Shown here: positions 9,691-17,681 of the stretch, piece by piece
How the letters are laid out: the number at the start of each line of letters is the position of its first letter
Position numbering within the stretch: the first letter of the stretch is position 1
Assembly: GCA_024742485.1 (NCBI GenBank)
Contig: JANSYK010000002.1
Span: 1,240,001 to 1,304,000 of the forward strand
Length of the DNA: 64,000 nt
Origin: Alphaproteobacteria bacterium
Lineage (GTDB): Bacteria > Pseudomonadota > Alphaproteobacteria > Rhizobiales > Rhizobiaceae
Direction: 5' to 3'
Notes under the pieces: model-generated
The model's database searches: none
Seen by the model: the letters and a program-made list of their open reading frames with translations, nothing else
What the model was told of the DNA's origin: nothing
Translations under genes and position numbers: made by a program

Positions 9691-9710
9691 GTGGCCGGAC
9701 GGACGGCCAC
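9691..9710 (+). other. Hairpin between flgH and fliL
   Basis: Perfect 7-bp arms GTGGCCG and CGGCCAC with a 6-base loop, 14 bp after the flgH stop. There is no T-tract, so it is a weak terminator or an mRNA-end/stability structure rather than a clear Rho-independent terminator. Confidence 0.4.
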
Positions 9711-9817
9711 CCGACAATTGAACGAGCAACGACAAGCAACAGGAAACCCCGGAGCAACCACGCAGTCAAAGAAGGTGATTGGGCGCTCCGATCAACGGAC
9801 ACGGTGAAAAAGGTGAC

Positions 9818-10357
9818 ATGACGACACCTGACACAGACATCAAGAAACCTGCAGAAGTCTCGCTGGCGATGACCGGTGCGGTTCTGCTTGTCCTGTCTGC
9901 CCTGGGTGGTGGGGCCGGGTGGTTCCTTGGAATGTCGGCCGGTGACCGAATGCCGGAACCCGAGGCGGTGACCTCACAAACTGCCGCATCCTATACCGAA
10001 CTGGACAAGGCCGAGGAAGAACTCAAGGCAGAAGAAGAGGCAAACAGGGAGCGGTTGGAACAGGCTGACGCAGCGCCGCAAATTGTTCCCCTGTCGCCCA
10101 TCACCACAAATCTGTCGTTCCCGTCGGACAGTTGGGTCCGGCTCGAAATCGCATTGGTCTTCGAAGGTGAAGCCGATCTCAACATGGCGGAAACCATCCA
10201 CCAGGATCTGCTCTCCTACATGCGCACGGTTTCGCTGCAGCAGATCGAAGGCGCGCGGGGATTTCAGCACCTGCGCGATGATCTGTCAGAGAGGGCAACC
10301 ATCCGATCCGAGGGACGTGTCACCGACCTCCTGTTCAGGACCTTTTTGATCGAATGA
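9818..10357 (+). CDS. fliL: Flagellar basal body-associated protein FliL
   Basis: The 179-residue single-pass inner-membrane protein has a short cytoplasmic N-terminus, a TM helix (about 17-40) and a periplasmic domain containing LEIALVFEGEADLNMAETIHQ and a C-terminal ..TDLLFRTFLIE. FliL associates with the stator ring. The ATG at 9818 is preferred to an in-frame start at 9779 because AAAAAGGTG lies just upstream and the extra 13 residues do not look like FliL. It overlaps fliP by four bases. Confidence 0.9.
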   Translation: MTTPDTDIKKPAEVSLAMTGAVLLVLSALGGGAGWFLGMSAGDRMPEPEAVTSQTAASYTELDKAEEELKAEEEANRERLEQADAAPQIVPLSPITTNLSFPSDSWVRLEIALVFEGEADLNMAETIHQDLLSYMRTVSLQQIEGARGFQHLRDDLSERATIRSEGRVTDLLFRTFLIE

Positions 10358-11091
10358 TACGATTGATACTGGCAATAGTCGCCATGATGGCGATGAGCAT
10401 CGCAGCCCCGGCGCAGGAACTTGCCCCGGGATTGCTGACACAGCCCGTCGAGGGATCCGTGGCCAGCTGGATTATCCGCACCTTTGGTTTGCTGACGGTC
10501 TTGTCCGTGGCGCCTGGGATCCTGATCATGGTGACGAGCTTCCCGCGGTTCGTCATTGCATTTGCCATTCTGCGGGCCGGCATGGGTCTGCAAACGACCC
10601 CGGCCAATCTCATTTTGATCAGCCTTGCCATGTTCATGACATTCTACGTCATGGCACCGACGTTCGACCGGGCGTGGCAGAACGGCATTCAGCCTCTCAT
10701 AGACAATCAGATCAGCGAAGCCGAAGCGTTCGACAGGGTCAGTGATCCCTTCCGAGAATTCATGCTCGCCAACACGCGGGACAAGGATCTCAACCTGTTT
10801 ATCGATCTCGCGGCCGAGCGCGGCCAGGAGGTGGCGACGGATGGCGAGGTCGATTTGCGTGTTCTGGTGCCATCCTTCATGATCTCGGAAATTCGCCGGG
10901 GTTTTGAAATCGGCTTCCTGATTGTCCTGCCGTTCCTGGTCATTGATCTGGTCGTGGCGACCATCACGATGTCGATGGGCATGATGATGCTGCCGCCGAC
11001 GGCGATCTCGCTACCCTTCAAGATTCTGTTCTTCGTGCTGATCGACGGTTGGAACCTGCTTGTCGGCAGCTTGGTCCGCTCGTTCATCTAG
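10354..11091 (+). CDS. fliP: Flagellar export gate protein FliP
   Basis: A 245-residue polytopic protein with a cleavable-type signal (about 1-21) and the FliP signatures TSFPRFVIAFAILRAGMGLQ near residues 54-73 and FLIVLPFLVIDLVVATI...SMGMMMLPP near 190-215. FliP with FliQ and FliR forms the export gate pore; fliQ and fliR are at 28984 and 31479. The gene ends the flg-fli run and is followed by an intergenic repeat. Confidence 0.97.
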   Translation: MIRLILAIVAMMAMSIAAPAQELAPGLLTQPVEGSVASWIIRTFGLLTVLSVAPGILIMVTSFPRFVIAFAILRAGMGLQTTPANLILISLAMFMTFYVMAPTFDRAWQNGIQPLIDNQISEAEAFDRVSDPFREFMLANTRDKDLNLFIDLAAERGQEVATDGEVDLRVLVPSFMISEIRRGFEIGFLIVLPFLVIDLVVATITMSMGMMMLPPTAISLPFKILFFVLIDGWNLLVGSLVRSFI

Positions 11092-11144
11092 ACCGATTCA
11101 CGATTTGTCAGTAACGGGACAACGGTGTCGGTCTTTGGTTTTGT

Positions 11145-11189
11145 TGATGCATTCAGGCTTTGCCGATTCCGCCAAAACCTGAATTGCTC
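11145..11189 (+). repeat. Dispersed 45-bp inverted repeat, copy 1
   Basis: The element starts TGATGC, has arms ATTCAGGCTTTG (11151-11162) and CAAAACCTGAAT (11173-11184; one mismatch to a perfect inverted repeat) around a 10-base loop, and ends TGCTC. It begins 53 bp after the fliP stop and has the same orientation as fliP. Three further copies lie at 37574, 38556 and 39756. Confidence 0.75.
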
Positions 11190-11286
11190 TGGCTACCGGT
11201 GAAGTCAGATCGCGTCGGATCGGTTGTCTGCGGTGGTGATGGTCGGCAGGGTTGTCAGCAATTAGCAGTGTTTGCCGGCTGACGGA

Positions 11287-13236
11287 TCAGTCCGTCGCGC
11301 AACCAAACTCGTGGTCCAGGCGATCGGGTCCGGATTGATCGGACACAGCAGACTCGACGCGATGTGGTTTCGCATCCTCCGGTGTCACGTCTTTCGCCCA
11401 GGCGAGGATGGCCGGCCATTGATCCACGATGCTTGCGATGGCGCCATCACCGCCATGTGGCGGCATGCGAACCGATTTGCAGGTCGGGAACCAGGGAACG
11501 TGATCGGTTCCAAGGTAGATTTCTTCGTGTTTGCTGGATATCTGCACGACTGGAACGCCCATCCCAGCTGCCAGATCCGCCACAGACACACCGACGGATA
11601 TGACAAGGTCGCAGGCGCCCAGAAGGCTGCAGGCTCCCACCAGGTCGTTTTTCTGGTCCAGGTCAGTGAAGTGGTGAAGATCAAGTCCGAGACCACGTAC
11701 CGCCTCGACCTCTTCCTGTGCGCAGTCATACTGCACGTTGAGCCAAGTGCAATTCGGCAAGGCCCCGAGCGGCGCAATCTGTTTGCTGTCCATGAGGTAG
11801 AGGTCTCGCGAGGTCACCTGATAGGACGAACGCCAACACACACCGATCACCATTTGATCCGGTTTGACCTGAAGCTGCGCGCGCACCCGGTTTTCCGCGG
11901 CTGCGTATCGTCGGATCCAGGGGGTCTGCTTCTGGTGAAAATCGCTGACCGTCGGTCGAAAGATTGACCCGAGCGAGCCGACGGGAATCTGGTAGTCGAA
12001 TTCCGTGTAAGCCTCTTCCCCGCGGCAATCGAGCTCACCTTCGCAGCGAATCGTCGCCCAGGGAAATGAATGTTCCCAGAGTGGCAGGAGCTTGGGGGAA
12101 CATTCGAACGTCACGTCGCATTCAAGCGCCTGCAAATCCGCGATGACGGAGGCGAAGCGAACTTCATCACCGATTCCCTGCTCGCGCCAGACGAGAAGCC
12201 TTTTGCCACCGATGGATTCTCCCTGCCAACGCGGCAGGTCAAACAGTCGACGCTTGGAGGGAAATTCAGGCCAGCGCCAGCGCGCCTCGTAATTCTTGAA
12301 GCCCTCGGCGACATCGCCGTTCCGAAACTGGAGGAAAGCCAGATTATATCGCCCGGAAACGTGTTCCGGGTTTTTCTCCAGCATGGCTTCGTGGAGCGCT
12401 ATGCCATCAGCCAGGCGGCCCATTTGAGCATAGCACCAGCCAAGATGGGTGATGCACTGGTCCTGTTGAGAGGTCTCCTTTTCGACCAGATCCTCAAGGA
12501 TATCGACGGCGTCTTCGATCCGACCGTGCATCCTGAGATAATAGGCCCAGATGTTGTCGAGTTCGGTCACTTCATCCTGGTTCAGGCGTGACCGATCGAC
12601 GGCATCGCGGTGCCTGGCGATATAGTCAAAGTCCTCCAGGCGTGATGCAACAAACATCCTCCTGAGCAAGAGGCTGGGCGTGACATTGCCTTTGTCGGCA
12701 AGCAGCTTGTCCATCACCTCTTCGGCCTGTTTGTACAAACGCAGGTCGATCAGCATCAGCATCAGATTGATCTGCGGCTCCAATCGGGTGCTGTCGATAT
12801 GATGAGCGCAGGTGAACGCCAGCAGGGCTGCCTGATACCGTTCGGCCATCTTGAGGGCGATGCCGAGATTTTTCCAGGGATCGTAGAGTTTTTCATCGGC
12901 CTTGGTCGCGCGCTTGAAAATTTCGATGGCGACCTCAAGTTCTTTCAACTGAAGAAAGACCACGCCCAGTGAGTTCAGCATCAAGGCATCATTGGGTCGT
13001 TGTTCGACCGCCGCGTTGATCTTGACCAGGGCACCGGTCAGATCGTTGCAGGCGCGCAGGGCCAACCCATGAAAGTGCAGCAGATCAGGGCTCTGGAAGC
13101 CTTGCGTCGCGAGTTTTTCACACAGCGCGAGGCTTTCCTTGTACTTGCCCTTTTTTTGCAGCCTGTGGACCTTCTTCAGCAGTTTCCCCGGAGGCAAAGA
13201 AGTGTCCGGTAGATTTGGCGCGTGCATCGTTTTCAT
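11287..13236 (-). CDS. TPR-glycosyltransferase protein, candidate flagellin glycosyltransferase (FlmG-like)
   Basis: About 649 residues. The N-terminal half (roughly 15-320) is built of tetratricopeptide-type helix pairs (for example DALMLNSLGVVFLQLKELEV and YDPWKNLGIALKMAERYQAA). The C-terminal half starts at KRLLVWREQGIGDEVRFASV and resembles the ADP-heptose-type GT-B domain found in TPR-glycosyltransferase fusions. Caulobacter FlmG has the same layout: its TPR part binds flagellin and its GT part glycosylates it. The gene sits between fliP and the three flagellins, on the opposite strand. The start is uncertain: TTG 13248, ATG 13236 and ATG 13227 are all possible, with no strong ribosome site. 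The FlmG role is inference from architecture and position. Confidence 0.65.
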   Translation of the reverse strand: MKTMHAPNLPDTSLPPGKLLKKVHRLQKKGKYKESLALCEKLATQGFQSPDLLHFHGLALRACNDLTGALVKINAAVEQRPNDALMLNSLGVVFLQLKELEVAIEIFKRATKADEKLYDPWKNLGIALKMAERYQAALLAFTCAHHIDSTRLEPQINLMLMLIDLRLYKQAEEVMDKLLADKGNVTPSLLLRRMFVASRLEDFDYIARHRDAVDRSRLNQDEVTELDNIWAYYLRMHGRIEDAVDILEDLVEKETSQQDQCITHLGWCYAQMGRLADGIALHEAMLEKNPEHVSGRYNLAFLQFRNGDVAEGFKNYEARWRWPEFPSKRRLFDLPRWQGESIGGKRLLVWREQGIGDEVRFASVIADLQALECDVTFECSPKLLPLWEHSFPWATIRCEGELDCRGEEAYTEFDYQIPVGSLGSIFRPTVSDFHQKQTPWIRRYAAAENRVRAQLQVKPDQMVIGVCWRSSYQVTSRDLYLMDSKQIAPLGALPNCTWLNVQYDCAQEEVEAVRGLGLDLHHFTDLDQKNDLVGACSLLGACDLVISVGVSVADLAAGMGVPVVQISSKHEEIYLGTDHVPWFPTCKSVRMPPHGGDGAIASIVDQWPAILAWAKDVTPEDAKPHRVESAVSDQSGPDRLDHEFGCATD

Positions 13237-13248
13237 TCGCAAACCCAA

Positions 13249-13727
13249 ACTGTGTTTTGAAAGGGGCGTGCCGAGGAGGGCGGTGCTTCGCTGCGATGTT
13301 CAATCTTGAGAAAGGCCATCATCCCAATTCAATCTTGTCGCTCCATAGCTAGGGGATGAAGCTTGCGTGTGCCTGAACCGGCGTTCGATAGGGTCCAGGC
13401 CTGGATTGTCTTCCCGTGGCAATCGAATGTTTGAACACAATTCCCGCAGTGCCCAGGAATGCGTTGGATCGTCGGTTGGCAACACCGGTCCGCATGCATA
13501 CGGACGGCTGTCCTTTCAAAGCACTGTTCCCGGGCCGTTGAAAAACCCGCGTCTTCCAGGTGTTTAGAGTTCGTTTACCATAATCTTGTGAAGCGGCACC
13601 CAATTTCGGGCCGCTGGCCTGCTGTTAGCTATTTCGTAACGGGAGGCTGCGAGTGTCGCACCTGCATGACGGCAAAAGCTTTCGACACGATGTTGGGCGC
13701 TGGAGGGCATGACGCCAAACCGCCATC
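13249..13727. other. Intergenic region upstream of the first flagellin
   Basis: No convincing gene. A frame from 13459 runs into the flagellin start but has no family resemblance and biased composition. The stretch holds an imperfect CtrA-type box (13563-13579) and a small inverted repeat AGCGGC/GCCGCT (13592-13615), then enters the flagellin 5' leader. It presumably contains the promoters of both the leftward glycosyltransferase gene and the rightward flagellin. Confidence 0.5.
13563..13579 (+). promoter_or_regulatory. Imperfect CtrA-type box upstream of flagellin 1
   Basis: TTTA, seven bases, TTTACC. It matches the CtrA full-site pattern TTAA-N7-TTAAC with one mismatch per half, about 200 bp before the flagellin start. 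It is weaker than the boxes before flagellins 2 and 3. Confidence 0.3.
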
Positions 13728-13782
13728 ACCGGAATATAGCCCGGTATGTCCCTTCTGTAATGCGTATCTCGGGGACACATAG
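13728..13782 (+). promoter_or_regulatory. Structured 5' leader of flagellin 1
   Basis: Two potential RNA stems precede the start codon. Stem 1 pairs ACCGG (13728-13732) with CCGGT (13741-13745). Stem 2 pairs TGTCCC (13747-13752) with GGGACA (13772-13777), and its 3' arm overlaps the Shine-Dalgarno GGGGA. The other two flagellin leaders have GCCGG/CCGGC in stem 1, so this copy differs by a compensated base pair. This is a plausible target for FlbT-type control. Confidence 0.6.
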
Positions 13783-14748
13783 ATGACCAGCATTAACACC
13801 AATACCGCCGCGATGGCGGCCCTTCAGACCCTTCGGGGCATCAACTCGGGCATGGAAACGACACAGGCTCGTATTTCGTCCGGCCTGAAGGTTGAAACTG
13901 CTTCTGACAACGCCGCCTACTGGTCCATTGCGACCACCATGCGTTCTGACAACAAGGCTTTGGGGACTGTCAAAGACGCACTCGGCCTGGGCGCCGCGAA
14001 AACAGACATTGCTTACACCGGTTTGAACAGTGCCATCGATGTTGTGGACGAAATCAAATCGAAGCTTGTGGCCGCCGCTGAGCCGGGCGTCGACAAGACA
14101 AAGATCGATTCAGAACTGACGGAACTGAAGAACCAGCTGGTCTCGATCACCGAATCGGCATCCTTCTCCGGTGAAAACTGGCTGTACAACACGGCTACAG
14201 CTGCCGCTGGCACCGCGTCCATCATCGGTTCGTTCAACCGTTCGGCAGCCGGCAACGTTTCGACAACAACACTGGATGTTGACGTCAGCGCCACGATCCT
14301 GATCGACACCGCCGATGCCAATCGCGGCCTGCTGACAACCGACATTGATGCCGACCAGCTGCTCGACACACCGACGGCGACGCCGGACAACTACTTCCTG
14401 ATCGACGCCAGCTCGACCGTCGCTGCGACCGGTACAGAAGTATCGCTGTCCGCTGCCACGACCGATGCAGAAGTTGAAGCCATGATCCGGGTCGTCGATT
14501 CGATCATGACCAGCCTGACAGATGCCGCTGCGGACCTTGGTGCCGTCAACTCGCGCATCACCATGCAGGACGACTTCGTTTCGAGCCTGATGGACTCCAT
14601 CGACAAGGGCGTGGGCCGGCTGGTCGATGCTGATATGAGTGAAGAGTCGACCCGCCTGACAGCCCTGCAGACACAGCAGCAGCTCGGTATCCAGGCACTG
14701 TCGATCGCCAACTCCAACTCTCAGAGCATCCTGTCGCTCTTCCGTTAA
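13783..14748 (+). CDS. Flagellin (first of three)
   Basis: A 321-residue flagellin with conserved N-terminal D0/D1 helices (TNTAAMAALQTLRGIN... AYWSIATTMRSDNKAL) and C-terminal helix (GRLVDADMSEESTRLTALQT ... QALSIANSNSQSILSLFR). The variable middle (about 165-230) is short and Thr/Ala/Asp-rich, with no large D2/D3 domain. Flagellin forms the filament and is exported through the FliPQR/FlhA gate. It is about as close to its two neighbours as duplicated paralogues would be. Expression is probably set by the upstream CtrA-like box and the leader structure. Confidence 0.97.
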   Translation: MTSINTNTAAMAALQTLRGINSGMETTQARISSGLKVETASDNAAYWSIATTMRSDNKALGTVKDALGLGAAKTDIAYTGLNSAIDVVDEIKSKLVAAAEPGVDKTKIDSELTELKNQLVSITESASFSGENWLYNTATAAAGTASIIGSFNRSAAGNVSTTTLDVDVSATILIDTADANRGLLTTDIDADQLLDTPTATPDNYFLIDASSTVAATGTEVSLSAATTDAEVEAMIRVVDSIMTSLTDAAADLGAVNSRITMQDDFVSSLMDSIDKGVGRLVDADMSEESTRLTALQTQQQLGIQALSIANSNSQSILSLFR

Positions 14749-14783
14749 GCGCCAGGCACAGCTCTTAAATCCACACCTCCAGG

Positions 14784-14813
14784 CGGGGCGGTCTGAAAGG
14801 ATCGCCCCGTTTT
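14784..14813 (+). terminator. Rho-independent terminator after flagellin 1
   Basis: Perfect GC-rich arms CGGGGCG (14784-14790) and CGCCCCG (14803-14809) with a 12-base loop, followed by TTTT. It lies 36 bp after the flagellin stop, so this flagellin is probably transcribed alone. Confidence 0.75.
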
Positions 14814-14955
14814 CTGTGTGCATTGCCCACAATTTCAAAAAAAATTGTCGGTGCTTTGAACGATCGCGATCCCTAATCCGGGGCGCGATCCTTCGCATTC
14901 TGGATGCCGGCTTTCCCGGAATAGCGGGTTTTTTGCGCCCCGCGATGGTCTAATC

Positions 14956-14987
14956 TTAACAAGAGTTTAATCTTAACAACAAATTAA
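14956..14987 (+). promoter_or_regulatory. Two tandem CtrA-type boxes upstream of flagellin 2
   Basis: Two exact TTAA-N7-TTAA sites stand in series: 14956-14970 (spacer CAAGAGT) and 14973-14987 (spacer CAACAAA). They share the repeated block TCTTAACAA and lie about 200 bp before the start codon, in a locally AT-rich tract (14950-15050). The pattern is the known full CtrA recognition site of alphaproteobacteria. Binding here is inference. Confidence 0.55.
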
Positions 14988-15130
14988 TTATATAAAACAA
15001 GTGGTTATGGTGTTTCTTGTTCAGGATTGATTAACCTTAATATAGTGTTGTGTTGTCATCGAATGACGGACCGGGTTTTGGCCCTTTTGTAGGGGTAAGC
15101 CGTAGGTGAGCATGATGCGACACCGTCGTT

Positions 15131-15186
15131 GCCGGTAACAGACTCCGGCATGTCCCTTCAAGTAAACTGTCAAAAGGGGCAGACAA
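15131..15186 (+). promoter_or_regulatory. Structured 5' leader of flagellin 2
   Basis: Stem 1: GCCGG (15131-15135) with CCGGC (15145-15149). Stem 2: TGTCCC (15151-15156) with GGGGCA (15176-15181), fully paired if one U-G wobble is allowed; its 3' arm overlaps the AGGGG ribosome site. The element keeps the layout and spacing of the other two leaders although the loops differ. Confidence 0.6.
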
Positions 15187-16152
15187 ATGACAAGCATTAT
15201 GACGAACACCGCCGCCATGGCGGCGCTCCAAACCTTGCGGACCATCAATTCGGACCTGGAAATGACACAGGCGCGTATTTCATCCGGATACCGGGTTGAA
15301 ACCGCTTCCGACAATGCGGCCTACTGGTCCATTGCCACGACCATGCGTTCCGACAACAAGGCACTTTCAACGGTCAGCGATGCGCTCGGACTTGGCGCAG
15401 CGAAGGTCGACGTTGCCTATACCGGCATGAACAGTGCAATCGATGTGGTTGATGAAATCAAATCGAAACTGGTCGCAGCCGCTGAACCGGGTGTCGACAA
15501 GGACAAGATCAACTCGGAACTGACGGAACTGAAAAACCAGCTGGTCTCCATAACGGAGTCTGCTTCCTTCAGTGGTGAAAACTGGCTGTACAACACGGCA
15601 ACGGCCGCGGCCGGAACCGCCTCGATCGTTGGATCTTTCAATCGATCATCCGCCGGCAACGTCTCTATCGCGACGTTGGATGTGACGATATCCAGCACGA
15701 TCCTGATCGACACGGCCGATGCCAACCGGGGTATCTTGACCACGGATATCGACGCCGATCAGTTGCTCGATTCTCCGACGGCAACGCCATCCAACTACTT
15801 CCTGATCAATGCCAGCTCGACTGTCGCGGCGACAGGCACTGAAATTGCCCTGTCGGCCGCAACAACCGATGTCGAGGTTGAGGAAATGATCCGTGTGGTC
15901 GACTCGATCATGACGACACTGACCGATTCAGCATCGGATCTGGGTGCGATCAACAGTCGGGTCGGTATGCAGGAGACTTTCGTTTCCAACCTGATGGACT
16001 CGATCAACAAAGGTGTCGGTAGACTTGTCGATGCCGATATGAGCGAGGAGTCGACCCGATTGACCGCGTTGCAGACGCAGCAGCAGCTCGGCATCCAGGC
16101 CCTGTCGATCGCCAACTCCAGCTCGCAGAACATTCTCTCGCTCTTCCGGTAA
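15187..16152 (+). CDS. Flagellin (second of three)
   Basis: A 321-residue paralogue of the flagellin at 13783, nearly co-linear without gaps. The N-terminal (MTSIMTNTAAMAALQTLRTI) and C-terminal (QALSIANSSSQNILSLFR) helices are intact, and differences cluster in the central segment. Long runs of identical residues shared with the first copy point to recent duplication or gene conversion. It has its own upstream region with tandem CtrA-type boxes and a structured leader, so it is an independent transcription unit. Confidence 0.97.
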   Translation: MTSIMTNTAAMAALQTLRTINSDLEMTQARISSGYRVETASDNAAYWSIATTMRSDNKALSTVSDALGLGAAKVDVAYTGMNSAIDVVDEIKSKLVAAAEPGVDKDKINSELTELKNQLVSITESASFSGENWLYNTATAAAGTASIVGSFNRSSAGNVSIATLDVTISSTILIDTADANRGILTTDIDADQLLDSPTATPSNYFLINASSTVAATGTEIALSAATTDVEVEEMIRVVDSIMTTLTDSASDLGAINSRVGMQETFVSNLMDSINKGVGRLVDADMSEESTRLTALQTQQQLGIQALSIANSSSQNILSLFR

Positions 16153-16160
16153 GAGCAGTT

Positions 16161-16263
16161 GATCGGGCCAGGAATTGAGGGCCCGATCGGATCCACCCAT
16201 TTCGGTTGATCCGCGAGGCAAATTGAAAAGTTAAGATACCGTGCCGGCAAGCTGGCGCGGTAT
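16161..16263 (+). terminator. Tandem hairpins after flagellin 2
   Basis: The first hairpin has 9-bp arms GATCGGGCC (16161-16169) and GGCCCGATC (16180-16188). The second has 10-bp arms ATACCGTGCC (16236-16245) and GGCGCGGTAT (16254-16263; one wobble). Neither has a good T-tract, so termination may be Rho-aided or the hairpins may protect the mRNA end. Confidence 0.5.
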
Positions 16264-16339
16264 TCGCCGTTTAAAAACAAGAGTTTACCTGATATTCGTT
16301 TACGATTTGGTGACGAAATTTAACAACTTGCAAACCCGG

Positions 16340-16355
16340 TTAAGGGTCTGTTAAC
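16340..16355 (+). promoter_or_regulatory. CtrA-type box upstream of flagellin 3
   Basis: An exact full site, TTAA, GGGTCTG, TTAAC, about 143 bp before the start codon. It continues as CCAT, which agrees with extended CtrA sites. Confidence 0.55.
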
Positions 16356-16440
16356 CATAGTTTCGGTATCTCTGATGCCAGAACGGTGGGTTGATCCCTT
16401 CTCGACAAGTGGTCAGCAAGCATGATGCGCAATCACCGTT

Positions 16441-16497
16441 GCCGGTGATTGAAACCCGGCATGTCCCAACAAGATATCTGTCTACAGGGACAGCCAG
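16441..16497 (+). promoter_or_regulatory. Structured 5' leader of flagellin 3
   Basis: Stem 1: GCCGG (16441-16445) with CCGGC (16456-16460). Stem 2: TGTCCC (16462-16467) with GGGACA (16487-16492), overlapping the ribosome site AGGGA. A block AGCATGATGCG lies 25-30 bp further upstream and is shared with the leader of flagellin 2. Confidence 0.6.
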
Positions 16498-17466
16498 ATG
16501 ACCAGCATTATGACCAACGCAGCCGCCATGGCTGCTCTGCAGACCCTCCGCAGCATCAACAATGATCTTGAGATGGTACAGGCACGGATCTCATCGGGTT
16601 ATCGTGTCGAGACAGCCGGTGACAATGCGGCTTATTGGTCCATTGCAACCACCATGCGTTCCGACAACAAGGCCCTGTCCACTGTCAGCGATGCGCTTGG
16701 TCTTGGGGCCTCGAAAGTGGATCTGGCCTATACCGGCATGAACAGCGCCATCGAGGTTGTGACCGAGGCGAAGGCCAAACTGGTGGCAGCGCGGGAACCC
16801 GGTGTCGACAAAACGAAAATCGACAAGGAGCTGGTTCAGTTGAAGAGCCAGCTGATATCGGTCGCCGAATCGGCATCGTTCAGTGGTGAGAACTGGCTGT
16901 TCAACGCCGCGGCGGGCGGTGCCGGAACGCGCTCCATCGTTGGCTCCTTCAACCGGTCGACGGCCGGTAATGTGTCGGTTGCGACGCTTGATATCGATGT
17001 CAGCCAGACAATTCTGATCGATACGGACGATGCGCTGGGCGGCATTCTGACCAAGGACATTGATGCGGATTTGCTGCTGGAAACGCCGACGACAACACCG
17101 GACAACTGGTTCCTTGTGGATGCGGGATCCACAACCGCGGCAACGGGACAGGAGATCACGCTGACGGCTGCGACGACTGACGCCGAGGTCGATGCGATGA
17201 TCCGTGTTGTCGACTCGATATTGACCCAACTGACGGATGCGGCCTCAAATCTCGGCGCCATCAACAAGCGTGTCGCCATGCAGGAAAGTTTCGTGACCAA
17301 CCTGATGGATTCCATCGACAAGGGCGTCGGCCGTCTTGTTGACGCCGACATGAACGAGGAATCGACACGGCTACAGGCCCTTCAGACGCAACAGCAGCTG
17401 GGTATTCAATCCCTGTCGATCGCAAATTCGAATCCGCAGAACATCCTGACATTGTTCCAGCGATAG
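16498..17466 (+). CDS. Flagellin (third of three)
   Basis: The 322-residue flagellin is the most divergent of the three. It has VTEAKAKLVAAREPGVDKTK in place of the VDEIKSKL segment, a central AAAGGAGTRSIVG, and a C-terminus ending LTLFQR rather than LSLFR. The D0/D1 helices are intact and the mid-domain is short. Like the others it has a private promoter region and leader. A short hairpin (GGACGC/GCGTCC, 17473-17491) follows the stop. Confidence 0.96.
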   Translation: MTSIMTNAAAMAALQTLRSINNDLEMVQARISSGYRVETAGDNAAYWSIATTMRSDNKALSTVSDALGLGASKVDLAYTGMNSAIEVVTEAKAKLVAAREPGVDKTKIDKELVQLKSQLISVAESASFSGENWLFNAAAGGAGTRSIVGSFNRSTAGNVSVATLDIDVSQTILIDTDDALGGILTKDIDADLLLETPTTTPDNWFLVDAGSTTAATGQEITLTAATTDAEVDAMIRVVDSILTQLTDAASNLGAINKRVAMQESFVTNLMDSIDKGVGRLVDADMNEESTRLQALQTQQQLGIQSLSIANSNPQNILTLFQR

Positions 17467-17551
17467 GTTACCGGACGCACTGAAGGCGTCCATTTGATCG
17501 ACTGCAATTTGGCCTGTTGAACGGTCGGCTCGCTCCAAGCTTGCATCACTT

Positions 17552-17573
17552 TCGCACAAGTTTCGCTTTCTAA
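17552..17573 (+). promoter_or_regulatory. Flagellar promoter motif, copy facing the fliH-like/motB operon
   Basis: TCGCACAAG, nine bases, then CTAA. The half-site TTCGC recurs 11 bases downstream, so this copy shows a direct repeat at helical spacing. It lies about 110 bp before the fliH-like start codon. Confidence 0.55.
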
Positions 17574-17681
17574 TGTCGGGGTGGATGGGATGCACCGCGT
17601 CGACGGCGCGCGGACGTCGTTGAATGTCTGTTTTGTCCTGACTGCCAGGGAATTATCCCGACACCGCGCGGAGGCCGATCA

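Noticed and set aside
13459-13782. 107-residue frame running up to the first flagellin start
   Set aside because: No recognisable domain, covers the leader and promoter elements, and has no ribosome-binding site.
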